From: UBA3775 sp964572955
Lineage (GTDB): Bacteria; Bacillota; Clostridia; Lachnospirales; Lachnospiraceae
NCBI GenBank assembly: GCA_964572955.1
Contig: CAZNGY010000074.1
Location: forward strand, 1 to 5,870
Reading direction: 5' to 3'
DNA: 5,870 bases
Shown: piece by piece, positions 1 to 5,870 of the stretch
Position numbering within the stretch: the stretch's first letter is position 1
Layout of the letters: each line of letters begins with the position of its first letter
Translations under genes and position numbers: made by a program
The notes under the pieces: generated by a model
What the model was told of the DNA's origin: nothing
The model's database searches: none
The model's input: only the letters and a program-made list of their open reading frames with translations

Positions 1-54
1 ACCCACGACCTGCGGTTTTGGAGACCGATATTCTACCAGCTGAACTATACCCCT
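1..54 (-). tRNA. tRNA-Trp (anticodon CCA), 3' part cut off by the window edge
   Basis: Read on the minus strand, the first 54 nucleotides of a tRNA are visible. They are: a 7-nt acceptor 5' strand (AGGGGTA), TA at positions 8-9, a four-pair D stem (GTTC with GAAT, one G-U pair) around an 8-nt loop ending in GGTA, the anticodon arm, a 5-nt variable region (AGGTC), and the 5' strand of the T stem (GTGGG) with T54. The anticodon loop CTCCAAA gives anticodon CCA, at window 19-21, which decodes UGG as tryptophan. The T loop, acceptor 3' strand and any encoded CCA lie left of position 1. The anticodon stem has a U-C apposition at its outermost pair (27-43). The AGGGGTA acceptor start and this loop are typical of Firmicutes tRNA-Trp. 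In that group the gene often precedes secE-nusG, which cannot be checked here. Confidence 0.93.
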
Positions 55-71
55 TGGTTTAGCAACCGAAA

Positions 72-103
72 ATTATATTACTACATTTTCTTTTAAAAGT
101 CAA
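72..103 (-). promoter_or_regulatory. Probable sigma-70/sigma-A promoter for tRNA-Trp
   Basis: On the minus strand there is a TTGACT -35 box at 98-103, followed 17 nt later by TAATAT at 75-80. A perfect TATAAT at 72-77 overlaps this but would need a 20-nt spacer. Either -10 box puts the start of transcription near 62-68, about 10 nt before the mature tRNA 5' end at 54, a sensible leader for RNase P. The flanks are AT-rich. The box sequences are seen directly; that they act as a promoter is inferred from spacing and position. Confidence 0.7.
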
Positions 104-191
104 CATTTTTTACTCGTTTTTTTTCATTGCCACTAAGTTTTTTACTTAACAGATATTGTTGCTTACGCATTTTCCGGAAATCAACCGGTAT

Positions 192-1271
192 TTACCGTTT
201 ACCGCCTTTTTTTAAAGTGCGTTTTATGCTTTTTGCAGCATCCTCCGCCAACTCTGCTTCATTTGCCGTCACCTTACTTTTTGAATAACGTACTTTTTCA
301 TATATATTTCTCAAAATGTCATTTTCGTCATACTTTCCGATAAGCTCATCAGGAGTAAAACTTTCTTCCACGTTCTTTCCATATACACTCCTTACGGCTT
401 TCGCAAAACTGAATCTTATTTTACCCTCAAGACTGTCAGAAAATTTTTTTCTGTTTCGTATCTTACTGCCATGCGGAATATCTTCAACTGTTTCATAATT
501 CGGAATATTTTCATATGTATATTCATTTATTCTTCCATCAGTTTTATACTCCTTAATTTTCCTTACCATAAAATACAGCATCAGAATTAAAGTCGAAATG
601 AATATAATAATCAAGACACCCCAAAACGCCGCAGCACTTTCTCCGTCAGATGCAACTGTAAAGTCTGTCGTTTTCTCCTCAACACTTTCATATGCCACAC
701 TTCCGCCCTGTTGTTTTTTATTTCTGAAAAGATATCCGAACAACATCCTCATTCCATTGAGAATCACATTTCCAATTGCTTTATACGGCAAAAAAAGGGA
801 CATTACCGAAATCGCTGCAAACACAAGAATCCATAACAAATAGTTCACATTATGATTTTTAAAACTTCTGTTTATATTTGAAGCCTCAAAAGAATTCGTC
901 TCACCCAGATAATTTATATAGGATGACAAATACATGTTATAAAGAAACGCCGCTATCACAGCAATTCCAATCACTCGCTCCATAATCGCACAAGCACCGG
1001 TATTATAAAATGTTGATAATATTAAGGCCGCAGCACCAAATATAAAAAAAACCGGATTCATAACAAGTGTATCATCAAATTTTCTTTCTTTTTCTTTTAT
1101 ATATTTGTAATTAATATAATACCCGATTATCATGCATAAATTAACGACAACCTTTAAAAATATACTTATATCCATGTAAAAAAGAAAAAAAAGCACTGCC
1201 ATATATATATTAACCCATGTCAGCAGGGTACTTACTACCCTTGCTTTTTTTATATACTTCTCAATCATCAT
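192..1271 (-). CDS. Six-helix membrane protein with DUF4129-like cytosolic tail, resembling a transglutaminase scaffold without the enzyme domain
   Basis: The 359-aa protein has no assigned function. Hydrophobic segments lie at about residues 13-33, 35-54, 72-90, 97-118, 142-163 and 214-237. Basic residues near the N-terminus (KKAR), at 56-64 (KYIKEKERK) and after the last helix (RKIKEYK) predict both ends inside. Residues about 283-345 resemble the DUF4129 domain found at the C-terminus of TgpA-type membrane transglutaminases, with an F-T-P-D-E-L stretch and then IYEKVRYS. In TgpA proteins a transglutaminase-like domain sits outside the cell between the N-terminal helices and the last helix. 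Here that loop (about 163-213) is only some 50 residues, has no Cys, and cannot hold the fold. The start overlaps the end of the DUF58 gene by 11 nt. GGAG at 1277-1280 lies 5 nt before Met1 and 8 nt before the adjacent Met2, so either ATG may be used. The ORF ends in TAA. The DUF4129 match is from memory of the family pattern and is moderately sure. Confidence 0.72.
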   Translation of the reverse strand: MMIEKYIKKARVVSTLLTWVNIYMAVLFFLFYMDISIFLKVVVNLCMIIGYYINYKYIKEKERKFDDTLVMNPVFFIFGAAALILSTFYNTGACAIMERVIGIAVIAAFLYNMYLSSYINYLGETNSFEASNINRSFKNHNVNYLLWILVFAAISVMSLFLPYKAIGNVILNGMRMLFGYLFRNKKQQGGSVAYESVEEKTTDFTVASDGESAAAFWGVLIIIFISTLILMLYFMVRKIKEYKTDGRINEYTYENIPNYETVEDIPHGSKIRNRKKFSDSLEGKIRFSFAKAVRSVYGKNVEESFTPDELIGKYDENDILRNIYEKVRYSKSKVTANEAELAEDAAKSIKRTLKKGGKR

Positions 1272-2388
1272 TTAATCTCCATGCCATTGAGTATTCAATA
1301 AGATCCTCAGGAATTGACATTCTGTTTCTGTAATTCTCGGGAACTATAATCATAAAATCTTTCCCGGATATCCTGCGTTTTCTGAGTAATTCAAAGATTT
1401 CTTCTGACTGCTCCATTGATATCAAAATAAGGAAAGATTCACTTTTCTCCAGAAATTCACGTCGTTCTTCCGAAAGAAAAGGATCTGTTCTAATTGATAC
1501 ATCAATCTCAGCCACTGCAATGTCAAATTCAAGATGGCTTTCTCTATCCGACATATAATCTACAAAAAGCTCTTCTTCACTTTTATAATTCCTTGAATTT
1601 CCGGTCATAGCAACGTGACATCCTCTTCTCAGCAAATCTTCTGCAAGACTTACCGCAAGCCTGAAACTCTCTTCTAAAAGTTCCTCATCCACAAAAGCGG
1701 ATATTTCATCTGCATTTAATGCTATTAACACCTTTTGCCATGACGTCGAATCAAATTCATTAACCATCAGCTTTCCTGTTTTTGCAGTCGATTTCCAGTT
1801 AATATTTTTTATGTTGTCACTCATCGAATACTCTCTTATTCCTCTAAAGAAAAAAGGATCTTCGATAAGTCTCAGTCTGTTTATTACATCACCACACATA
1901 GTTTCGTATGCATAGTTTCCGTTTTCAGGACACAGATGTTTCGGATATATTTTTATTTCCGCATTACATTTTGCAATATCATGCATTTCATGAAGCATAA
2001 ACAAATCAAATGTACTTCTGTATACCTCATCTATGAAATAAACACCTCTTTTTATTCCTTTACATCTGATTGTTCTCGTTATTTTCTTATATGGTCCGGC
2101 AACAAATCCATCCGAAAAATAAAACTTGTCTGACCCTTGTATATTTCTGTTCTGAATATCACCTGAAACAATGCTTCGATCCACCGCATATTTAATTCTC
2201 AAGGGTGATATTTCAAGATTTTTATCATTTATGCATGTTTCCGTCAGGTAAAACTCCTCGTTTTGCTCTGCAACATATTTTGAAAAATGCAGTTCGGTTA
2301 CCAGACCTTTTTTCCAATTTTTTCTGTAAATTCTGTACTGTAAAGCAATAACAATCAGTGCTATTACAGCAACCACGCCAATAACCAT
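1261..2388 (-). CDS. DUF58 domain protein with single N-terminal membrane anchor
   Basis: A 375-aa protein. Residues about 2-17 form one hydrophobic helix followed by basic residues (YRIYRKNWKK), so most of the protein is probably cytoplasmic. Residues about 30-150 match the beta-rich front part of DUF58 proteins, including the R-G-V-Y-F-I-D-E segment at 114-121. The diagnostic DUF58 motif is at 183-212: G-I-R-E-Y, then N-I-N-W-K-S-T-A-K-T-G-K-L-M-V-N-E-F. The region after it follows the vWA-like part of the family, but the usual D-x-S-x-S metal site appears degenerate (ALNADEIS, about 223-230). Family members usually have two N-terminal helices and sit with a MoxR AAA+ ATPase and a transglutaminase; neither is seen here. 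The ATG follows GGAGG (2393-2397) by 4 nt. The gene starts 16 bp after the lipoprotein gene and overlaps the next gene, so the three are probably one transcription unit. The family call is firm; the molecular role is unknown. Confidence 0.85.
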   Translation of the reverse strand: MVIGVVAVIALIVIALQYRIYRKNWKKGLVTELHFSKYVAEQNEEFYLTETCINDKNLEISPLRIKYAVDRSIVSGDIQNRNIQGSDKFYFSDGFVAGPYKKITRTIRCKGIKRGVYFIDEVYRSTFDLFMLHEMHDIAKCNAEIKIYPKHLCPENGNYAYETMCGDVINRLRLIEDPFFFRGIREYSMSDNIKNINWKSTAKTGKLMVNEFDSTSWQKVLIALNADEISAFVDEELLEESFRLAVSLAEDLLRRGCHVAMTGNSRNYKSEEELFVDYMSDRESHLEFDIAVAEIDVSIRTDPFLSEERREFLEKSESFLILISMEQSEEIFELLRKRRISGKDFMIIVPENYRNRMSIPEDLIEYSMAWRLNDD

Positions 2389-2392
2389 TGTT

Positions 2393-2397
2393 CCTCC
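2393..2397 (-). promoter_or_regulatory. Ribosome binding site of the DUF58 gene
   Basis: GGAGG on the minus strand in the 16-bp gap after the lipoprotein gene, 4 nt before the ATG at 2388. No other start codon close by is spaced to fit it. Confidence 0.8.
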
Positions 2398-2404
2398 GAA
2401 ATCA

Positions 2405-3784
2405 TTAGTTGTTAACTAATTCTATAATCATTCCTGCCGGCAGTTCTCTGCCTGAATTCCATATGGAGTTGTATTCATTAAGCGAGAGCGGTGCATCACC
2501 ATTTCCTATATTAACCTTTAATGCCGGTATGCCAGCACTGAGTGTATATTCCTCCAGGCTCCCATTCATTGAAGTCGTTAAATCGGAATTATCCAACGAA
2601 TATGTAAGTATTGATGCTGCTTTTTCGGCAAACACTTTTGATTCAGCCAGCACGTCTGAATCACCCGAAAAATTATACTGCACTGAGTTACCTGTAGTTC
2701 TTAAATTAATAACCATATCAGGGTTCAAATCATCCAGAAGATTCACAAGTGCCTTAGTTTCGTTTTCTGAAGCCGGCTCACTACCCTTATATCCTTTATT
2801 TGCAGGAGCTGAAGTACTTACTGCATCACTCCAATCTTTCGGAAAATTTTTTGTAAGTTCAACACCTCTTATATTGGCAGAAAAAAACATCAGATAATTA
2901 TCCAATGAAAGATTAATACCTCCACCGCTCTGATCTCTCTGGAACCATGAATTAATTGCATCTGCATAGCTTTTATTGTTTACGGCATCCATATTATACT
3001 GACTTACTGCTACTCCATCAGGATTCAGCATCGGTATGATGTGGATTGAACATTTATCCAGAAGTTCACTGTATCTATATCCGTCCTTCAAACCATCCTT
3101 AGCATAGTGAGCATAATATTCTGCCAGTTTAACCGAAAAAAGTCCTGTCATATATTCACACCCTGACATTCCTCCAACAATAAGAAGACTTTTTTCAGCC
3201 TCAGGGTTTCCGATTACGATTTCGTATATATTTCTTTTGTCTGCTGAGCTTCCAATAACATTTACCTGTGTCACATCTGTAAATTGCTCGCGTATCTCAT
3301 TCAAATCACTACACAAATCATCATATGAATAAAACTGTCTTGACGTATCAACTATGTTAAGAGCCGCTATTGAATAAACAAAATCACTTTCCGTATCAAT
3401 TGTCATGGTCGTTACCATAGATTCACTTATATACATCGTCCTGTTATCTTCATAAACACGCATCCATCCGTTCTTATATCCTGTACGATAGAGTTTATCT
3501 CCAAAAATCTTTGTTGCAGTATTTTCCGCTGATATATCCGGACTCCCCTTTAAAACCGCCGATTCACTTCTGACATAAACATAATCATCGGTTAAAACAT
3601 AGCCCTCTTCATCATATGTCAGAACTGTATTGTCATCTCCCTGAAGAGAATTAAAAAAACTGTGTTCATACCCTGAGACCACTTCTTTAGACAGACCATC
3701 TTTATTTTTTCCGCATCCGACACATACACATACCGCTAGGCTTACGGTAACAAATAATGCTGCCGCTCTTTTCTTCAGTACCAT
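2405..3784 (-). CDS. Probable lipoprotein with SH3-like segment and degenerate M14 carboxypeptidase-like domain (likely pseudoenzyme)
   Basis: A 459-aa protein, numbered from the ATG at 3784. Residues 1-24 are a basic start (MVLKKR) and hydrophobic core running into V-C-V-G-C-G, a plausible though not ideal lipoprotein cleavage site at Cys24. Residues about 69-125 look like a bacterial SH3 fold (YVRS, then a G-W-M-R-V turn, ending MYIS). From about 150 the sequence follows zinc carboxypeptidases of family M14: VGG-MSGCE-YMT at 204-213, the IPMLNPDGV motif around 249-258, RGVELTKNFP at 306-315, and G-S-E-P near 334-337. The expected H-x-x-E has Ser207 for the first His, keeping Glu210. The second ligand His is Arg362 (INLRTTGN). 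The L-N-R triad is L-T-K. The catalytic Glu is Asn425 (KVNIGNG). Zinc peptidase activity is therefore unlikely; wall or peptide binding is a guess. An in-frame GTG at 3799 exists, but its extension merely translates the AGGAGG site, so the ATG was chosen. The gap from radA is 24 bp. Confidence 0.8.
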   Translation of the reverse strand: MVLKKRAAALFVTVSLAVCVCVGCGKNKDGLSKEVVSGYEHSFFNSLQGDDNTVLTYDEEGYVLTDDYVYVRSESAVLKGSPDISAENTATKIFGDKLYRTGYKNGWMRVYEDNRTMYISESMVTTMTIDTESDFVYSIAALNIVDTSRQFYSYDDLCSDLNEIREQFTDVTQVNVIGSSADKRNIYEIVIGNPEAEKSLLIVGGMSGCEYMTGLFSVKLAEYYAHYAKDGLKDGYRYSELLDKCSIHIIPMLNPDGVAVSQYNMDAVNNKSYADAINSWFQRDQSGGGINLSLDNYLMFFSANIRGVELTKNFPKDWSDAVSTSAPANKGYKGSEPASENETKALVNLLDDLNPDMVINLRTTGNSVQYNFSGDSDVLAESKVFAEKAASILTYSLDNSDLTTSMNGSLEEYTLSAGIPALKVNIGNGDAPLSLNEYNSIWNSGRELPAGMIIELVNN

Positions 3785-3788
3785 ATTT

Positions 3789-3794
3789 CCTCCT
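3789..3794 (-). promoter_or_regulatory. Ribosome binding site that decides the lipoprotein start
   Basis: AGGAGG on the minus strand, 4 nt before the ATG at 3784. It lies inside the extension that a GTG start at 3799 would give (read as codons S-G-G-N). This argues for the ATG and restores a classic signal-peptide N-terminus, MVLKKR. Confidence 0.85.
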
Positions 3795-3808
3795 GACACT
3801 ACTCAAAA

Positions 3809-5179
3809 TTAGAACAGTTTCTTTAATTCATAAATATTTTTTATTCCTATCAGTTCAATGGAAAACTTCTTTCCTCCGGTTTTAAGCTGCTCAACACATG
3901 CTGCCGGAAGAATACATTTTTTATATCCAAGCTTTTCAGCCTCAGATACCCTTGCCGCAACCTGAGAAACCGCCCTGACTTCACCTATAAGTCCAACCTC
4001 ACCGAACACAACGGTTTTATCATCCAACGGTTTGTTTAGAAATCCTGAAAAAATAGCCATTATCAGACTCAAATCAAGTGACGGATCTGAAACCCTTATT
4101 CCCCCTGCAATATTAACATATGCATCACATCCGGAAAGTCTTATCCCCATCTTTTTTTCCATTACTGCAAGCAGCAGATTCATTCTGTTGTAATCAATTC
4201 CGGCTGCAGTACGTCTCGGCATGTTGAAAGAAGTCTGACATATAAGTGCCTGTACTTCCAACATAAGGGGTCTTGTTCCTTCCATCACGACAGTTACTAC
4301 CGTACCCGGTTCATTCTCCGGTCTGCCGCACAGCATATGTTCGCTTGGATTCTTAACTTCCGCCAAACCCGACTGCCGCATTTCAAAAACGCCAATCTCA
4401 TTTGTGGAACCAAACCTATTTTTTACAGCACGAAGTATTCTGAATAAAGAACTGTTCTCTCCCTCAAAATACAGTACAGTATCAACCATGTGTTCAAGCA
4501 TTCTGGGACCCGCAACCATGCCTTCTTTTGTAACGTGTCCTATTATAAAAACAGTTATATCTTCTTCTTTCGCTATCTTTAACAGAGATTGTGTTATTTC
4601 CCTTATTTGTCCCGGAGAACCTGCGGCAGAATCAACATCTTCCCTGCACATGGTTTGTATTGAATCCACAATTACCACTTCCGGTTTCATGTCATATATC
4701 TGTGACACAACATAATCAAAATTTGTGTCGGAAAGAAGTTCCAAAGAATCCGGAAAGTCTCCGATTCTATCTGCCCTCAATTTAATCTGTTTAAGACTTT
4801 CCTCTCCTGATACGTACAATACACTTCTGTCCTGCATTGAAATGCTTCGACACATTTGAAGAAGCAGTGTTGATTTGCCTATTCCCGGATCACCGCCAAC
4901 CAGAATCAGCGATCCTTTAACTATACCGCCTCCCAACACTCTGTTTAGTTCTTCTATTCCCGTATCTGTTCTTACCTCTGTTTCAGCACTTACTCTTGAT
5001 ATGGGAGTTCTTTCCCCGAATCTTCCGTTTGCCGTCATGGCACCGGCTTTTTTCTTTGTATAGTCCGCCGGTGCTTCATCTATTGTTCCCCACACACCAC
5101 ATGCGGGACATTTTCCTTCCCATTTAGTCAACTCATTCCCACACTGTGTACAGTAAAACAGTTTTTTTGCTTTTGCCAA
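3809..5179 (-). CDS. radA: DNA repair protein RadA (Sms), complete
   Basis: RadA is a RecA-like ATPase that helps process recombination intermediates and extends branches during homologous recombination. The 456-aa length is normal for the family. In order, numbered from the TTG start: a four-Cys zinc finger (CTQC at 10-13 and CPAC at 25-28); the RecA-like core with Walker A G-G-D-P-G-I-G-K-S-T at 95-104 and Walker B VVIVDS at 168-173; the RadA signature KNRFGS at 253-258; and a C-terminal Lon-protease-like domain from about 350, non-proteolytic in this family. The start was set at TTG (5179). GGAGG at 5185-5189 precedes it by 5 nt, and it yields the family-typical opening M-A-K-x-K-x-x-F-x-C. 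A GTG at 5194 would add five residues encoded by the binding site and has none of its own. It lies 16 bp after clpC, as in other Firmicutes, and is probably cotranscribed with it. Confidence 0.97.
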   Translation of the reverse strand: MAKAKKLFYCTQCGNELTKWEGKCPACGVWGTIDEAPADYTKKKAGAMTANGRFGERTPISRVSAETEVRTDTGIEELNRVLGGGIVKGSLILVGGDPGIGKSTLLLQMCRSISMQDRSVLYVSGEESLKQIKLRADRIGDFPDSLELLSDTNFDYVVSQIYDMKPEVVIVDSIQTMCREDVDSAAGSPGQIREITQSLLKIAKEEDITVFIIGHVTKEGMVAGPRMLEHMVDTVLYFEGENSSLFRILRAVKNRFGSTNEIGVFEMRQSGLAEVKNPSEHMLCGRPENEPGTVVTVVMEGTRPLMLEVQALICQTSFNMPRRTAAGIDYNRMNLLLAVMEKKMGIRLSGCDAYVNIAGGIRVSDPSLDLSLIMAIFSGFLNKPLDDKTVVFGEVGLIGEVRAVSQVAARVSEAEKLGYKKCILPAACVEQLKTGGKKFSIELIGIKNIYELKKLF

Positions 5180-5184
5180 CTTCC

Positions 5185-5189
5185 CCTCC
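5185..5189 (-). promoter_or_regulatory. Ribosome binding site that decides the radA TTG start
   Basis: GGAGG on the minus strand (extended to GGAGGGG through 5183), 5 nt before the TTG at 5179 and inside the 16-bp clpC-radA gap. The upstream GTG at 5194 is preceded only by AT-rich sequence from the end of clpC with no purine-rich site. Confidence 0.85.
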
Positions 5190-5195
5190 GTCACA

Positions 5196-5870
5196 TTATT
5201 CTACAATAATCTTTTCGTTTTTCAATTTAAGATTTGCCTTTCCACCCGGTTTTATCTCCCCGGACAGAATTGCATCTGCAAGTGCATCTTCTACACCGTC
5301 CTGTATTGCCCTTTTCAAAGGTCTTGCCCCGTACTTAGGATCATTTCCTTTTTTTGCAATATAGTCAATTACCTGCTGTGAATATCTAAGTTCAATATTA
5401 TTGCTTTCGGCAAGCCTTTTTTTAAGCTTTACAAACATAAGCTTTACAATATCATGCAACTCACTTTCGGTAAGCTGATGGAATACAATTATGTCATCTA
5501 TTCGATTCAAAAACTCGGGCTTGAATATACGTTTAACTTCTTCCATCACACCGTTTTTCATATATTCATAATCTTTTCCGGCATCACTTACCTTTGAAAA
5601 ACCAAGCTGCTTCGGACTCATTATTGACTGGGCACCGGCATTACTTGTCATAATGATTACAGTATTCTTAAAACTCACTCTTCTTCCCTGACTGTCAGTA
5701 ATATGTCCCTCATCAAGGACCTGAAGCAGTATATTAAATACATCAGGATGTGCTTTCTCTATTTCATCAAACAATACTATTGAATAAGGTTTTCTTCTTA
5801 CCTGCTCTGAAAGCTGACCGCCTTCATCATGACCAACATAACCGGGAGGCGAGCCTATCATTTTAGATAC
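5196..5870 (-). CDS. clpC: ClpC-type AAA+ unfoldase, C-terminal 224 residues (5' end outside the window)
   Basis: ClpC is the ATP-driven unfoldase that feeds substrates to ClpP in Firmicutes, working as a hexamer in the cytoplasm. The visible part belongs to the second AAA+ ring (D2). It has the pore-loop region S-P-P-G-Y-V-G (7-13 of the visible residues), Walker B SIVLFDE at 30-36, sensor-1 T-S-N at 75-77, an F-L-N-R-I-D stretch with the presumed Arg finger at 123, and sensor-2 Y-G-A-R-P-L-K-R near 180-187. An L-G-F tripeptide at 89-91 matches the ClpP-docking loop, which ClpB lacks; this and the radA neighbour favour ClpC over ClpB. Walker A, D1 and the N-domain lie right of 5870, where the reading frame continues open. 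The TAA stop at 5196-5198 is 16 bp before the radA TTG. CtsR control is usual for this gene, but no promoter is in view. Confidence 0.93.
   Translation of the reverse strand, partial: VSKMIGSPPGYVGHDEGGQLSEQVRRKPYSIVLFDEIEKAHPDVFNILLQVLDEGHITDSQGRRVSFKNTVIIMTSNAGAQSIMSPKQLGFSKVSDAGKDYEYMKNGVMEEVKRIFKPEFLNRIDDIIVFHQLTESELHDIVKLMFVKLKKRLAESNNIELRYSQQVIDYIAKKGNDPKYGARPLKRAIQDGVEDALADAILSGEIKPGGKANLKLKNEKIIVE

Noticed and set aside
1..54. tRNA gene as an integration site for a mobile element bringing in the three-gene module
   Set aside because: No integrase, no direct repeat of the tRNA end and no insertion sequence is visible, and the tRNA 3' end, the usual attachment site, points away from the module.
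171..189. Palindromes TTTCCGGAAA and ACCGGT as a possible operator
   Set aside because: They are short and occur far upstream of the tRNA promoter, with no matching second site. Chance is sufficient.
191..204. Tandem TTTACCG repeat across the stop codon of the DUF4129-like gene
   Set aside because: Only two 7-bp copies, explained by the Gly-Lys-Arg-stop codons. No sign of an attachment site or mobile element.
316..498. Plus-strand open frame of 60 codons opposite the DUF4129-like tail
   Set aside because: It is short, antisense and of low complexity (Ser/Phe/Leu rich). There is no support for expression.
1178..1192. A6 and A8 runs that could be a slippage-prone phase-variable site
   Set aside because: They encode a run of Leu and Phe in the first membrane helices, which explains the bias. 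The runs are short for phase variation and the frame is intact.
2409..2897. 162-codon open frame on the plus strand opposite the M14-like gene
   Set aside because: It lies wholly antisense to a well-supported gene and shows no recognisable motif or family-like composition. It is best explained as a shadow of the minus-strand codons.
4404..4715. 103-codon open frame on the plus strand opposite radA
   Set aside because: It is antisense to the conserved RadA core, whose reading frame is beyond doubt, and it resembles no known protein.

Overview
The window is AT-rich, and every gene in it lies on the minus strand, so transcription runs from position 5870 towards position 1. The short intergenic gaps, strong GGAGG-type ribosome binding sites, a TTG-initiated radA, a clpC-radA pair and a tRNA-Trp(CCA) point to a low-GC Firmicute. 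A clostridial or Lachnospiraceae-like genome is the best guess, but no marker here settles the genus.

Right part (5870 to 3809): the C-terminal 224 residues of a ClpC-type AAA+ unfoldase, its 5' part beyond the window, followed after 16 bp by a complete radA. This is the conserved end of the Firmicutes clpC-radA stress and DNA-repair block. In Bacillus the next gene is disA; here it is not.

Middle and left part (3784 to 192): three tightly packed genes occupy the place after radA. In order of transcription they are: a probable lipoprotein with a bacterial SH3-like segment and an M14 carboxypeptidase-like domain that has lost most of its zinc and catalytic residues; a DUF58 protein with one N-terminal membrane anchor; and a six-helix membrane protein with a DUF4129-like cytosolic tail. 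The last two overlap by 11 nt. DUF58 and DUF4129 proteins normally accompany a MoxR ATPase and a membrane transglutaminase. Neither is present in the window, and the DUF4129-like protein looks like a transglutaminase scaffold whose extracellular catalytic domain is missing. My reading is a small envelope module, possibly built from non-catalytic relatives of wall or protein-modifying enzymes and transcribed with clpC-radA. This is inference.

Left edge (1 to 191): a 5' part of tRNA-Trp(CCA), with its own sigma-70-type promoter in the preceding 137-bp gap. No convincing intrinsic terminator separates it from the operon. In many Firmicutes tRNA-Trp sits beside secE-nusG, which would lie just outside the window.

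The most interesting content is the middle trio, especially the degenerate M14 lipoprotein and the TgpA-like scaffold without a transglutaminase domain. The rest is ordinary housekeeping sequence.
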